Positions 24,462 through 33,606 of a stretch of DNA of 64,000 bases are shown here, in pieces. The notes beneath the pieces were generated by a model. The model made no database searches, was not told where the DNA came from, and was given only the letters and a program-made list of their open reading frames with translations. Both the position numbers and the translations under genes were made by a program. How positions within the stretch are numbered: position 1 is the first letter of the stretch; the number at the start of each line of letters is the position of its first letter. This stretch comes from Chloroflexota bacterium (lineage in GTDB: Bacteria > Chloroflexota > Limnocylindria > Limnocylindrales > CSP1-4): the NCBI GenBank assembly GCA_021786265.1, contig JAJYNP010000273.1, forward strand, positions 24,814 to 88,813. The letters run 5' to 3'.

Positions 24462-25804
24462 CGGTGCGCATGCCGCGCCCGGGCTCAGTGCTCCGCGAGC
24501 AGCTCGTCGCCGCGGTGGACGGGGCGCCACGCTACCGTGCCAGCGGCGAGGTCGTTCGCGTGGTTGGGACCACGGTCGAGGCCGCCGGCCTGAACCTGCA
24601 GGTCGGCTCGCTCTGCTGGATCGATCGCGAGCCGGAGGGCATGGTGAGCGCCGAGGTCGTGGGGTTCCGCGACGGGCGCATCACGCTGGTTCCGTTCGGC
24701 CAGCTGGGTGGCGTGCGGACCGGATCTCGGGTGCGACTGCGGGCCGAGCAGTTCCGCGTGCCGGTGGGCACGAGCCTGCTCGGGCGCGTCATCGACGGCT
24801 TCGGCCGCCCCCTCGACGAGCGCGGCCCGATCGTGGCACAGCAGCGAGCGCTGGACGGGCGAGCGCCGCATCCCCTGCAGCGGGCTCGGATCGATACGCC
24901 GTTGTCGACCGGCGTCCGGGCCATCGATGCACTGCTCACCGTGGGCAAGGGGCAGCGCCTGGGCATCTTCGCCGGGTCGGGGGTGGGCAAGTCGACCCTG
25001 CTGGCCATGCTGGCGCGACATTCGGCGGCCGCAGTGAACGTCATCGCGCTGATCGGCGAGCGCGGGCGCGAAGTCCAGGAGTTCGTGGAAGAACAGCTGG
25101 GCGACGGACTGCGCCGCTCGGTGGTGGTGGTGGCGACCTCCGACCAATCCGCGCTGCTGCGCCTCAAGGCCGCCTGGGTCGCGACCGCGATCGCCGAGTC
25201 GTTCCGCGACGCCGGCCAGGACGTGCTCTTCATGATGGATTCGGTCACCCGCCTGGCCATGGCGCAGCGCGAGATCGGCCTCGGCGCCGGTGAGCCACCT
25301 GCGTTGCGCGGCTACCCGCCTTCGGTCTTCTCCCTCCTCCCGCAGCTGCTCGAGCGGGCGGGGAACTCGGATCGCGGCACGATGACCGGGCTCTACACCG
25401 TGCTCGTCGAGGGAGACGACATGAACGAGCCGATCGCCGACACGGTTCGCTCCATCCTCGACGGGCACATCGTCCTGACCCGGGCGCTCGCGGAGCGCAA
25501 CCACTATCCGGCCATCGACGTCCTGGGCTCGATCTCGCGGGTCATGCCGGCGGTGTCCCAGCCGCGCCATCGGCGCCTGGCGGCTGCGCTGCGCGCCGCC
25601 CTCGCCGAATACGAGGGCGCCCGCGACCTGATCGAGGTCGGTGCCTACGCGGCCGGCTCGAACCCGGCCATCGACCGGGCGATCGCGCTCCGGCCCGCGA
25701 TCGAACGCTTTCTCTGCCAGGGCATCGACCAGCCCGGCGACCTGGCCGGCGCCATCGGGGGATTGGAGCGGCTGGATCTACTGGCGGAGGTGCCTGCGGC
25801 GTGA
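24458..25804 (+). CDS. fliI: Flagellum-specific ATP synthase FliI
   Basis: A 448-residue export ATPase from ATG 24458 (ATGA overlap with fliH). The N-terminal beta-barrel is followed by the P-loop FAGSGVGKSTLL (near 172-182), LIGERGREVQEFVEEQLGDG, Walker B VLFMMDSVTRLAMAQREIGL and the DEMNEPIADTVR-type segment. It resembles the F1 beta subunit and forms a hexamer that unfolds substrates and releases chaperones at the export gate. It overlaps fliJ by 4 bases. Confidence 0.95.
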   Translation: MTVRMPRPGSVLREQLVAAVDGAPRYRASGEVVRVVGTTVEAAGLNLQVGSLCWIDREPEGMVSAEVVGFRDGRITLVPFGQLGGVRTGSRVRLRAEQFRVPVGTSLLGRVIDGFGRPLDERGPIVAQQRALDGRAPHPLQRARIDTPLSTGVRAIDALLTVGKGQRLGIFAGSGVGKSTLLAMLARHSAAAVNVIALIGERGREVQEFVEEQLGDGLRRSVVVVATSDQSALLRLKAAWVATAIAESFRDAGQDVLFMMDSVTRLAMAQREIGLGAGEPPALRGYPPSVFSLLPQLLERAGNSDRGTMTGLYTVLVEGDDMNEPIADTVRSILDGHIVLTRALAERNHYPAIDVLGSISRVMPAVSQPRHRRLAAALRAALAEYEGARDLIEVGAYAAGSNPAIDRAIALRPAIERFLCQGIDQPGDLAGAIGGLERLDLLAEVPAA

Positions 25805-26253
25805 AGCAGGAACGCCTCACCGTGGTGCTGCGGCTTCGCCAGCTTGAAGAGCGCGGCGCCAGGGCACGCCTTCACGAGGCGCTGGCGATGCGGGCGAGCA
25901 CCCTCGCAGCCCTGCAGGCCCGCCGCGCAGCGGTCGCCGCGGAGGAAGCGTGGGTCGCCCACCTGCAGACCGGCCGCGCGAGTGGCGCCGATTACCACGC
26001 GGCCTCCGCCGCGCTGACGTCGGCCGTGGTGGCACGCGATCGGGCGGCGGACGCCGTTCGCCACGCTGAGGCAGGCGTGACGTCGGCTCGGGCGCGCCTG
26101 GCCGAGGCCACCCAGCGTCGCGAGGTGGTGGAACGTCTGCTGCAGCGGCACCGCGCGCTGGCGCGACGGGCCGAGGAACGCCGTGAGATCGCACGGCTGG
26201 CGGACGTGGCCACCGCCCAATACGTGTATCAGTCGGGAGGGCGTGGCGCATGA
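25801..26253 (+). CDS. fliJ: Flagellar export protein FliJ
   Basis: A 150-residue, almost wholly helical protein starting at GTG 25801. Two long Arg/Ala/Glu-rich coiled-coil arms (VVLRLRQLEERGARARLHEA; TQRREVVERLLQRHRALARR) match FliJ, the gamma-like stalk in the FliI ring that activates the proton-driven export gate. Assignment rests on size, coiled-coil character and the fixed fliH-fliI-fliJ order, since FliJ sequences diverge strongly. It overlaps both neighbours. Confidence 0.85.
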   Translation: MKQERLTVVLRLRQLEERGARARLHEALAMRASTLAALQARRAAVAAEEAWVAHLQTGRASGADYHAASAALTSAVVARDRAADAVRHAEAGVTSARARLAEATQRREVVERLLQRHRALARRAEERREIARLADVATAQYVYQSGGRGA

Positions 26254-27473
26254 TGGTGCTGCCGACCCCGGCTGGCCTGGCCGACGTCCTGGCGCGCATC
26301 GCGCAGATCCGCACCCTCCTGGGCTCCGACGGATGGGAGCCCGAGGGGGCGGCAGGGGTTGCCGCGGGTCCCGGAGCCGCCGGTGCGCCCGGCAACCCGA
26401 CCCCGGCGCCCGCCCTGGCGGCCGGCGGCTCCGCACCGGTTGGCTCGTTTTCCCAGGCGCTGGCGAGCATGACGAGCGCGACGCCGAGTGGGGCGCTCGG
26501 GGCGGGGACAGAGCCCGTCGTGGCGGCGGGCTCGACGCCCACCGCGGACCTGGCGTTCGTCGCACCGCTGATGGGCGCCACCGTCACGCAGCCCTTCGGC
26601 CCCACCGATTGCGTCCTCGAACCGCCCGCCACCGTCGATGGCGTTCGGTACGCCCACTTCCACGACGGGGTCGATCTGGCGGCATCGCTCGGTACGGCGG
26701 TCCATGCCGCCGCCGCGGGGCGCGTCATTGCGGCCGGGCGGGTCGCGGACGGCGCGGTGGTCGTGGCCATTGAGCATGCCGACGGCAGCATCACCCGGTA
26801 CGCGCACCTTGCGCCGGACCTGCCGGTCCAGGTCGGCACGCTGGTGCGCCAGGGAGATGTGATCGGCAGCGTGGGCATGACGGGCAACACCACGGGTCCG
26901 CATCTGCACTTCGAGTTGTGGCACAACGGTGTGGCCGTCGACCCGATGCCCTGGCTACGGGCCGGCGCTCTGCCGGTCGGTTCCGTGGCGAACTCCGCGC
27001 CGGCAGACGGTGCGGCACCGGGGCCTGGAACGGCCCTGGCCACGCCCGAGCTGCTTGCTCAGTTCGGCCGGATCGAGGGGTCCATTCCCTACGGCACGCA
27101 GATTCGTGACGCGGCGGCGGGGGCGGACCTCGACCCGTTCCTGCTGGCCGCGCTCGTGCAGACGGAGTCCGGTTTCGACCCGTCAGCGCGATCGTGGGCC
27201 GGAGCAGAGGGACTGACCCAGCTGATGCCGGCGACGGCGCAGGAACTGGGAGTCAGCAACCCGTTCGATCCGGAGCAGAGCCTGCAGGGTGGCGCGCGCT
27301 ACCTGCAGGGTGGCGCGCAGCAGTTCGGCCGGGTCGATCTCGCGCTGGCGGCATACCACGACGGGAGAGGGGTGGTGCGGGCAGCCGGTGGCGTGCCTGA
27401 CGACGCCACGACCCACGCGTACATCGATCACGTGGTGACGACCTGGAACAGCTTGCTCAAGGAGGCGACATGA
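26250..27473 (+). CDS. M23 peptidase / lytic transglycosylase fusion of the flagellar operon
   Basis: 407 residues with two cell-wall domains. An N-terminal helical, Ala/Pro-rich part is followed by an M23 (LytM) domain: FVAPLMGATVTQPFG, zinc ligands H138 and D142 in HFHDGVD, and HLHFELW (H218, H220). From about 275 there is an SLT transglycosylase domain: LLAALVQTESGFDPSARSW with catalytic E306, then GLTQLMPATAQELG and LAAYHDG. No signal peptide, so like FlgJ it is probably exported by the flagellar apparatus. Between fliJ and flgB it would open peptidoglycan for the rod; having both enzymes in one chain is unusual. Confidence 0.85.
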   Translation: MMVLPTPAGLADVLARIAQIRTLLGSDGWEPEGAAGVAAGPGAAGAPGNPTPAPALAAGGSAPVGSFSQALASMTSATPSGALGAGTEPVVAAGSTPTADLAFVAPLMGATVTQPFGPTDCVLEPPATVDGVRYAHFHDGVDLAASLGTAVHAAAAGRVIAAGRVADGAVVVAIEHADGSITRYAHLAPDLPVQVGTLVRQGDVIGSVGMTGNTTGPHLHFELWHNGVAVDPMPWLRAGALPVGSVANSAPADGAAPGPGTALATPELLAQFGRIEGSIPYGTQIRDAAAGADLDPFLLAALVQTESGFDPSARSWAGAEGLTQLMPATAQELGVSNPFDPEQSLQGGARYLQGGAQQFGRVDLALAAYHDGRGVVRAAGGVPDDATTHAYIDHVVTTWNSLLKEAT

Positions 27474-27573
27474 ACCTTCGTGGGGGTTCCATGGCGGCCA
27501 GATCCGGCCACGCCACGGCCGGTGCCTCGTTGCGGCCGGGCTGCGCCGCGGTCATGGCGGGAGGGACGTCTGT

Positions 27574-27999
27574 GTGACCGGACTCATCGATCCAACCGCG
27601 TTGATCCTCGGAGATGCGCTCCGCGGGCTCTCCCAGCGTGAGACCGCGATCGGCACCAACATCGCCAACGTTGACACGCCCGGTTACCAGCCGGTGGCCG
27701 TGGATTTCGAGGGAGCCCTGCAGGCGCAGGCGGCAGCCGCTGGGCTCCTCACCGGCGAGGGCGACGGGACGCAGCCACTGCGGCACACCGACCCGCGGCA
27801 GTTCACCGGCACGGTCCTGCCGTCCGGTGGCGACAGCCTGCAGACCACGGCGCAAGCCATGCGCAACGACGGCAACACGGTGGATGTCGACGCCCAGATG
27901 ACCGAGCTCGCCGACACCCAGATCCGCTACTCGGGCGTGTCGCGCATGCTGGCCGGCAGCCTGGCCATGCTGCGCGAAGCCATGACGCCGGGAGCCTGA
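27574..27999 (+). CDS. flgB: Flagellar basal-body rod protein FlgB
   Basis: A 141-residue FlgB from GTG 27574, with GGGAGGG 9 bases upstream. LRGLSQRETAIGTNIANVDT and PGYQPVAVDFEGAL are the rod signature; the C-terminal helix IRYSGVSRMLAGSLAMLREA is typical. It forms the innermost rod with FlgC, FlgF and FliE. The usual flgB-flgC-fliE order is broken here: flgC and fliE head the operon and flgB sits next to fliK. Confidence 0.92.
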   Translation: MTGLIDPTALILGDALRGLSQRETAIGTNIANVDTPGYQPVAVDFEGALQAQAAAAGLLTGEGDGTQPLRHTDPRQFTGTVLPSGGDSLQTTAQAMRNDGNTVDVDAQMTELADTQIRYSGVSRMLAGSLAMLREAMTPGA

Positions 28000-28003
28000 G
28001 ACG

Positions 28004-29818
28004 ATGGCCCTGACGCTCACGGCAGTGCTCTCCGGCGCGCCCAACAGCCCGGGCGACTCGTCGACCGGCAGTTCCCCTTCGACCCCACCGCCGGCCTGGG
28101 CGTTTCACGATGTGCTCGAGGCGACCGCTCCGACGCTGCCGGACGGTGCGGCTTCGCCCGGCCGCGCGATGCGGCCCGCCGACGACGGCGGCGCATCCCG
28201 GGGGATCGGCGCGTGCCAGGGCACCTGCGCTGCCGGTGCCGATCCCGACGCCGGGGTCGGTCCCGACGCCGGGACCATGCCATCCTGCTCGCCGTCGGGC
28301 GATGGTGCCGGCGCTCGTGTGGACCCGGCGGCCGACGGAGCCGGCAACCCAGATGCGAAGGCGCACGGCCCCCAGCGCCGGCGCGGGAGACCGCGCAGTG
28401 ACGGCGGCTCCGGCCCACGCTCCACGGCCCCGACAGCCGACGGCGCGCGCGGAGTTGCCGGCGTGGCACCCGCCGCGACGACGATCGCGGGTGCGGCGGA
28501 GCCAGGGGTTGCTGCTCCACCGGCGGGACCCGCCCGATCACCGGGCGGCGTCTCCGACTCCGGCGCTCCTGCCGGACTGCCGGGTTCCGACGCGGCATCG
28601 ACTGACGAGCAGGGCGGGGCCACCGGGACGCCCGTGCAGCAGGCCGGCCTGGTCGCCACGCTGGCGACCGGTCCGTTGAGGACCGAGCTCACCTCGGGCG
28701 GGGTCGCGCCGGGCGACGCCGCGCCCACCCGACCCACACCCGGCGATCCGTCCGAGGCCACGACGGTCACCGCAGCCACGACGACCCCGGGCGCAGACCT
28801 GGGGCTGGGTGCACGCCTCGGGCCGGGCGCAGGCCACGGGACGCCACCGGGCACGCCTCCACCGGGCACACCGCCGGCCCCGCATCCCGCTGGCGGCCCA
28901 CTCGAGAGGAGCGGACCCGGCCAGGGCCCGGACGCACGCGTCGCCCCGATCCTGGCCGATCTCGGGACCGCCGGGCCCGGAGCTGGCGCGGGCACCCACG
29001 CCGCACGCCCTGCCGAGGGCTCCGGCACACCCCCCGCTCGCGGCGTGGATGCCGCACACGGCGGGGCGGATCCGGCGCCGCCCGTGGCAGCGCCGGACGT
29101 GGGTCATGTCGCGCCGGGTGCTTCGTCGGGCGCTTCGTCGGGCGCTTCGTCGGGCGCGCCGGTGACCGGTCCGGATGTCGGCCGACCGGCCGCACGATCG
29201 GGCTCCACGCCCGGATCCTCCGTGCCGGGCGCCGGCCCGGCGACGGCCAGCCTCTCGCCGTCAGGCACCTCCGCCGGCCTGAACGCCCCACTCGCCGGAG
29301 CGGGCTCGCTCGGCGTCGCGGGTAGCGCCCAGGGCTCCCGGGATGCGGCCGGGGGCCCGCCGCCGGTCGTCACCGATCGCGCCGAGCGGGCGGCAGAGAC
29401 CGTGCTCGTGCAGGCGGTGAACCGGCTGCGCGTGCTCGGGGCACCACCGGCGCCGGGGCTCGACGTGCGCCTGCGCCACCCAGACCTGGGCGACGTGCGG
29501 ATGCTCGTCGCGGGCCACGACGGAGAGACCGTGCGCGCCGAGCTGATCGCACGCGACCCCGCAGCCGCCGCCGCGTTGTCGCGTGCCACGGAACACCTGC
29601 AGGCAACGGGTGAACTCCGTGGGATCCGGGTCGAGGTCCACGCGGGTTCTGGCGGGACAGGCGGTGCTGTCGATCACGGCGCTGGCGACAGACAGGACCG
29701 CGGAGCGCCCGGCGAACAGACCGGCCCGGCAACCGCGATGAGCGACCGGCCACGCGGCTTCGCGCGGCGCATGCATGTCCCCGGGGCAGGCGTGCATCGC
29801 CTGGACGTCCGGGCATGA
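28004..29818 (+). CDS. fliK: Flagellar hook-length control protein FliK
   Basis: A 604-residue protein. Residues 1-450 are very rich in Gly, Ala, Pro, Ser and Thr with short repeats (GASSG near 369-380), a flexible ruler. The C-terminal domain (about 460-560) holds LRVLGAPPAPGLDVRLRHPD, LGDVRMLVAGHDGETVRAEL and the helix ATEHLQATGELRGIRVEV, the part that switches export specificity through FlhB. It is longer than typical FliK (about 400). flgD follows, as usual. Confidence 0.88.
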   Translation: MALTLTAVLSGAPNSPGDSSTGSSPSTPPPAWAFHDVLEATAPTLPDGAASPGRAMRPADDGGASRGIGACQGTCAAGADPDAGVGPDAGTMPSCSPSGDGAGARVDPAADGAGNPDAKAHGPQRRRGRPRSDGGSGPRSTAPTADGARGVAGVAPAATTIAGAAEPGVAAPPAGPARSPGGVSDSGAPAGLPGSDAASTDEQGGATGTPVQQAGLVATLATGPLRTELTSGGVAPGDAAPTRPTPGDPSEATTVTAATTTPGADLGLGARLGPGAGHGTPPGTPPPGTPPAPHPAGGPLERSGPGQGPDARVAPILADLGTAGPGAGAGTHAARPAEGSGTPPARGVDAAHGGADPAPPVAAPDVGHVAPGASSGASSGASSGAPVTGPDVGRPAARSGSTPGSSVPGAGPATASLSPSGTSAGLNAPLAGAGSLGVAGSAQGSRDAAGGPPPVVTDRAERAAETVLVQAVNRLRVLGAPPAPGLDVRLRHPDLGDVRMLVAGHDGETVRAELIARDPAAAAALSRATEHLQATGELRGIRVEVHAGSGGTGGAVDHGAGDRQDRGAPGEQTGPATAMSDRPRGFARRMHVPGAGVHRLDVRA

Positions 29819-29833
29819 CGGGAGTGCAGTGAA

Positions 29834-30337
29834 ATGACCACAGTCGGTGGAGTTTCGTTGGCCTCGCCGAGCACGGGGAGCAGCGGGAGCGCCAGTGGCG
29901 CCGGGAGCGTCGACGCCACCGGCAGCGGGAGCGCAAGCGGGTCGACGTCGGTCTACGGGCTCGACCAGGACGCGTTCTTCAAGCTCTTTCTCGCGCAGCT
30001 GCAGAACCAGGATCCGACGAGCCCGATGGATGAGACCCAGATGGTCAGCCAGCTCGCACAGTTCTCCATGATCGAGATGCTCCAGCAGCTGACCACGGCC
30101 ATGCAGGGAAGCCAGCTGGCCCAGGCGTCGTCGCTGATCGGGCGCACCGTCAGTGGGACCAGCGCGGGCGGGCAGCCGGTGACCGGCGTGGTGGACAGTG
30201 TCCAGCAGACCGCCAGCGGGCTGTCGCTGACGGTCGACGGTCAATCGGTCGACGCGACCAAGGTGACGACGGTCGGCAGCCCGTCGAGCTCGAGCGGCGC
30301 GGTCGGTGGCACGACCGCGAGTTCAGGTGTCAGTTGA
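29834..30337 (+). CDS. flgD: Flagellar hook assembly protein FlgD
   Basis: A 167-residue FlgD scaffold. After a Ser/Gly-rich leader the family core is clear: LDQDAFFKLFLAQLQNQDPT, SPMDETQMVSQLAQFSMIEM and SSLIGRTVSG. It lacks the full C-terminal tudor/Fn3 domains of enterobacterial FlgD, as in many monoderm bacteria. It caps the growing hook while FlgE is added. It starts 15 bases after fliK. Confidence 0.92.
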   Translation: MTTVGGVSLASPSTGSSGSASGAGSVDATGSGSASGSTSVYGLDQDAFFKLFLAQLQNQDPTSPMDETQMVSQLAQFSMIEMLQQLTTAMQGSQLAQASSLIGRTVSGTSAGGQPVTGVVDSVQQTASGLSLTVDGQSVDATKVTTVGSPSSSSGAVGGTTASSGVS

Positions 30338-30388
30338 GCCGGCCTGTGAGCACAGGCGGACGCGCGCTCCCCGCCCGGAGGTGATCCC

Positions 30389-30772
30389 TTGATCCAACGC
30401 ATCGAGTCGCACGCTCCCAGGGCCCCCAGCCCGCTCGGCTCCGAGCCTGGCACCGGGCCGGCGAGTCCGGAACAGACAGGCTCAACCTTCGCCGACGCCC
30501 TCAGCGAGGCGCGCGGCGGTGAGTTGCAGCTCTCCGCGCATGCTGCTCGGCGTCTCGACCAGCGCGGGATCGCCCTCGGCGACGAAGCAAGGAGCCGCCT
30601 TGTCCGCGCGCTCGACACACTCGCCGGCAAGGGCGCCCAAACGTCGCTGGTGATGCTCGAAGGCGTCGCCTATGTCGTGCATGTGCCGAGCCAGACCGTG
30701 GTCACTGCCGTCCGGCCGTCTTCGGGAAAGGAGGCTGTCTTCACCCAGATCGACAGCGTGGTCGTCGCCTGA
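30389..30772 (+). CDS. Flagellar operon protein (TIGR02530-like)
   Basis: 127 residues from TTG 30389, with a very strong ribosome site (GGAGGTGATCCC) upstream. The C-terminal 80 residues match the small protein regularly found between flgD and flgE in monoderm bacteria: LSAHAARRLDQRGIALGDEA, a helix, then YVVHVPSQTVVTAVR. Its role is not established; position suggests hook assembly. The N-terminal 45 residues are Pro/Ser-rich and variable. The strong site with a rare start codon suggests tuned translation. Confidence 0.78.
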   Translation: MIQRIESHAPRAPSPLGSEPGTGPASPEQTGSTFADALSEARGGELQLSAHAARRLDQRGIALGDEARSRLVRALDTLAGKGAQTSLVMLEGVAYVVHVPSQTVVTAVRPSSGKEAVFTQIDSVVVA

Positions 30773-30936
30773 GCCGGTCGGCCGCGGACTTCCGCCGGCT
30801 GAACCGATCATTCGCCGTCCGTCCGCCGCGTGTTCCGGGACGTCGTGCCGGTCCTCAGCGAGGAGGCCCTCCCGGACGCGGACGATCCAGTCCACGGCGC
30901 TGCATCGTCGATCGATGCGGCGCCAGGAGGTGTCAG

Positions 30937-32214
30937 ATGCTACGGTCGCTTTACTCGGCCATCTCCGGCCTGCACGGCCACCAGGAGATGCTCGACGTCA
31001 TCGCCAACAACATCGCCAACGTGAACACCACCGGCTACAAGGCCAGTCGCGTCAGTTTCGAGGACATCCTCTCGCAGACCGAGCACGGTGCGACCGCGCC
31101 GAGCGGCGGGCTGGGCGGCATCAACCCGGCCCAGGTCGGGCTGGGGATGACCGTGGCCGGCATCGACGTGCTCCAGACGCAGGGCAACCTGCAGTCGACA
31201 GGCAAGCTCACCGACATGGCCATCCAGGGCGACGGGTTCTTCGTCCTGTCCGACGGCGCGCAGCAGTACTACACGCGTGACGGCTCGTTCGACACGTCGC
31301 TGGATGGCTCGCTGGTGAACCCGGCGAGCGGACTCAAGGTCCAGGGCTGGCAGGCCGATTCGACGGGCACGATCGACACCACGGGCCCGCTGAAGAACCT
31401 GGTCATCCCGATCGGCCAGCAGATCGCGCCCCAGGCCACCGCCAACGCCACGGTCACGGGCAATCTCGACGCCTCGGCACCCCAGAACACCAGCACGGAT
31501 CCGGCGAACCCGACCGCCGGATCCACCGTCAGCACGACGCTCACCGTCTACGACTCGCTGGGCGCCAGCCACCAGATCGACCTGACGTTCACGAACCAGG
31601 GGAGCGGCGCCTGGAACGTGGCGGCCACCGATCCGAACGACCCCACCGACAAGCCCAGCCTCAGCGTGTCAAGTCTCAGCTTCACGAGCACGTCGTCTCC
31701 GGGCACCCTCGACACGAGCACGACCAGCACACTGACACTGACGTTCGGTTCCAGCTCCGGATCGACCACGACGCTCAGCAGCACCGTGGATTTCTCCTCC
31801 ATGACGCAGTTCGCCGCCCCGAGCGACCCGAGCGCTACCGCCGACGGCTACCCCAGCGGACAGCTCACCACCTTCTCCGTGGGCAGCGACGGCCAGATCA
31901 GCGGCGTCTACTCGAATGGACACAGTCAGGTCCTCGGTCAGATCGCCCTGGCCTCGTTCCGGAACCCCGCCGGACTCCTCCGCGACGGCGACAACAACTT
32001 CATCACCTCCTCTGCCTCCGGACAGGCGAGCGTGGGCGTGCCCGGCTCTGGTGACCGCGGCAGCGTACTGACCGGCACGCTCGAGATGTCGAACGTCGAC
32101 CTCGCCACCGAGTTCACCGAGATGATCGCTGCGCAGCGCGGCTTCGAGGCCAACACACGCGTGATCACGACCTCCGACCAGATGCTGCAGGACCTGGTCA
32201 ACCTCCGTCAGTAG
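30937..32214 (+). CDS. flgE: Flagellar hook protein FlgE
   Basis: A 425-residue FlgE. N-terminus LRSLYSAISGLHGHQEMLDV and NNIANVNTTGYKASRVSFED; the hook domains contain GDGFFVLSDGAQQYYTRDGS; the C-terminus has LEMSNVDLATEFTEMIAAQR and ANTRVITTSDQMLQDLVNLR. It polymerises into the universal joint after the FlgD cap. GGAGG lies at 30926-30930. The middle is Ser/Thr-rich. A GC-rich hairpin follows the stop. Confidence 0.95.
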   Translation: MLRSLYSAISGLHGHQEMLDVIANNIANVNTTGYKASRVSFEDILSQTEHGATAPSGGLGGINPAQVGLGMTVAGIDVLQTQGNLQSTGKLTDMAIQGDGFFVLSDGAQQYYTRDGSFDTSLDGSLVNPASGLKVQGWQADSTGTIDTTGPLKNLVIPIGQQIAPQATANATVTGNLDASAPQNTSTDPANPTAGSTVSTTLTVYDSLGASHQIDLTFTNQGSGAWNVAATDPNDPTDKPSLSVSSLSFTSTSSPGTLDTSTTSTLTLTFGSSSGSTTTLSSTVDFSSMTQFAAPSDPSATADGYPSGQLTTFSVGSDGQISGVYSNGHSQVLGQIALASFRNPAGLLRDGDNNFITSSASGQASVGVPGSGDRGSVLTGTLEMSNVDLATEFTEMIAAQRGFEANTRVITTSDQMLQDLVNLRQ

Positions 32215-32266
32215 GAGTGTCCGGCCGTCACCGCGCCGCATCGGTGCGCGTGGAGCGGTCGGCGCG

Positions 32267-32292
32267 GGCCGGCTGGCGCAGCTGCGCCGGCC
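32267..32292 (+). terminator. GC-rich palindrome after flgE
   Basis: A long self-complementary stretch centred on the 14-base palindrome GGCGCAGCTGCGCC (32275-32288), flanked by GGCC on both sides. It lies 53 bases after flgE with no T-run. It may terminate or attenuate the hook operon; the 240-base gap up to 32455 holds no other gene I can support. Confidence 0.35.
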
Positions 32293-32454
32293 ACACGCTG
32301 AAGTCCTGCGCCATCCCGGCCGACACCTCACCCGTGGGACCGGCGTGGGCGTCCGCCCCACCGGTCCCCAGGGGGGTGTCGCGCGGCGCGTGCCTCGCGC
32401 TCCCCTCCTTCACGGATTCGGGCGGACCGCCCGCACGGATTCACGGGAGGCGAG

Positions 32455-33606
32455 ATGGCGCAGGTGCCGAAGGCGGTCCAGGGGATCCTTGCGAGCCTCC
32501 TGGCGCTGGGATCGCTGGCGCTCGCGGCCGACTCCGCCGCGGCCAACGGTATCGGCGACGTCTACATCGCGGCCGGGACACATGTGCTGGAGATCCAGGT
32601 CGCGACACAGCGCATCGTCAACCGCGTGGCCGTGTCGCCGGCGGCCACCGACCTGGCCTTCGCGAATTCCGGCCGTACCCTCTTCATCTCCAGCGGCACG
32701 CAGCGCCTCACGACCGTCGACATCGCCTCGATCTCGGTCAGCGGCGGCATCGACCTGCCGGCCGCGGCCGTCGCGCTGGCGGTGCCGCTCGGCAGCACGG
32801 TCGTGGCCGCGCTGCCGGCGCTCGACAGGGTCGCGCTCGTCGACTCGGCGAGCGGCGCCGTCACCCTCGGCGATGCGCTGCCGGGCGCGGTGAACCTGCT
32901 CGCCGCCGATCGCCGCCAGGCGCAGGCGCTCGCGGCCTCGACGGGGGCCGCGTGGATCGCCGTCATCGACGCGACGAGCGGCCGCACAACGGTCAGCCGT
33001 GTCGAGGGGGCGATCGACGCACTCGCGGTGGATCGCGGCGGCACCGGGTACGTCGCCACGCGCAATCCCGCGCAGCTGGTGGCAATCGACCTCCAGACGG
33101 GTCACCCGCGTTGGGCGCGCCACCTCAGCGCAGACCCGGTCGCGGTCGCCTCCGTTCAGGATGGAGCGGTGGTGGCGTCGGCACACCAGCTGTGGCGCGT
33201 GACGGCGAGTGGCGCGCACCTCTGGCAGAGCGTGAGCGGCACGTTCACAGCGATCGCAGCCAGCGACGACGGAGGGGTCCTCCTGGCGCTCGAGGGGACG
33301 ACGCTCGGCGCCTGGACCGTCGACGGCACCCGCGCGGTGCGCGTCTCGCTGGGGTCCGACGGCCCCGGACTGGCGCTGGCAGCCATGCCACGGCCGTCGT
33401 CGTTGCTGGCACCGGCGACGCCCGGGGTTCCCGCCGGCGGAGCGACCAGGGCGGGCCCGCTCCCCCCGACCAACGTCGTGGACGAGGCGATCGCGGTGGT
33501 GCGCGCCATCCCGCTTCCGGCCGGCGTGGCCGGGGCTGTCGCCGTGTTGCTCGTGGCGGCCCTGGTCGCCGCGGGGTGGTCGGCCAGCGCCGAGCGGCGA
33601 CCATGA
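32455..33606 (+). CDS. Membrane-anchored beta-propeller-like protein
   Basis: 383 residues. A signal peptide or signal anchor near 8-30 (GILASLLALGSLALAADSAA) is followed by about 300 residues of repeated four-strand units of WD/PQQ-propeller type, such as VYIAAGTHVLEIQ, GYVATRNPAQLVAIDLQTGH and GVLLALEGTTLGAWTVDG. A Pro/Gly-rich stretch and a C-terminal hydrophobic helix (VAGAVAVLLVAALVAAGW) follow. Topology suggests an extracytoplasmic propeller held in the membrane. No enzymatic residues are seen. It overlaps the HDOD gene (ATGA) and follows flgE, so a link to motility or surface sensing is plausible. Confidence 0.6.
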   Translation: MAQVPKAVQGILASLLALGSLALAADSAAANGIGDVYIAAGTHVLEIQVATQRIVNRVAVSPAATDLAFANSGRTLFISSGTQRLTTVDIASISVSGGIDLPAAAVALAVPLGSTVVAALPALDRVALVDSASGAVTLGDALPGAVNLLAADRRQAQALAASTGAAWIAVIDATSGRTTVSRVEGAIDALAVDRGGTGYVATRNPAQLVAIDLQTGHPRWARHLSADPVAVASVQDGAVVASAHQLWRVTASGAHLWQSVSGTFTAIAASDDGGVLLALEGTTLGAWTVDGTRAVRVSLGSDGPGLALAAMPRPSSLLAPATPGVPAGGATRAGPLPPTNVVDEAIAVVRAIPLPAGVAGAVAVLLVAALVAAGWSASAERRP

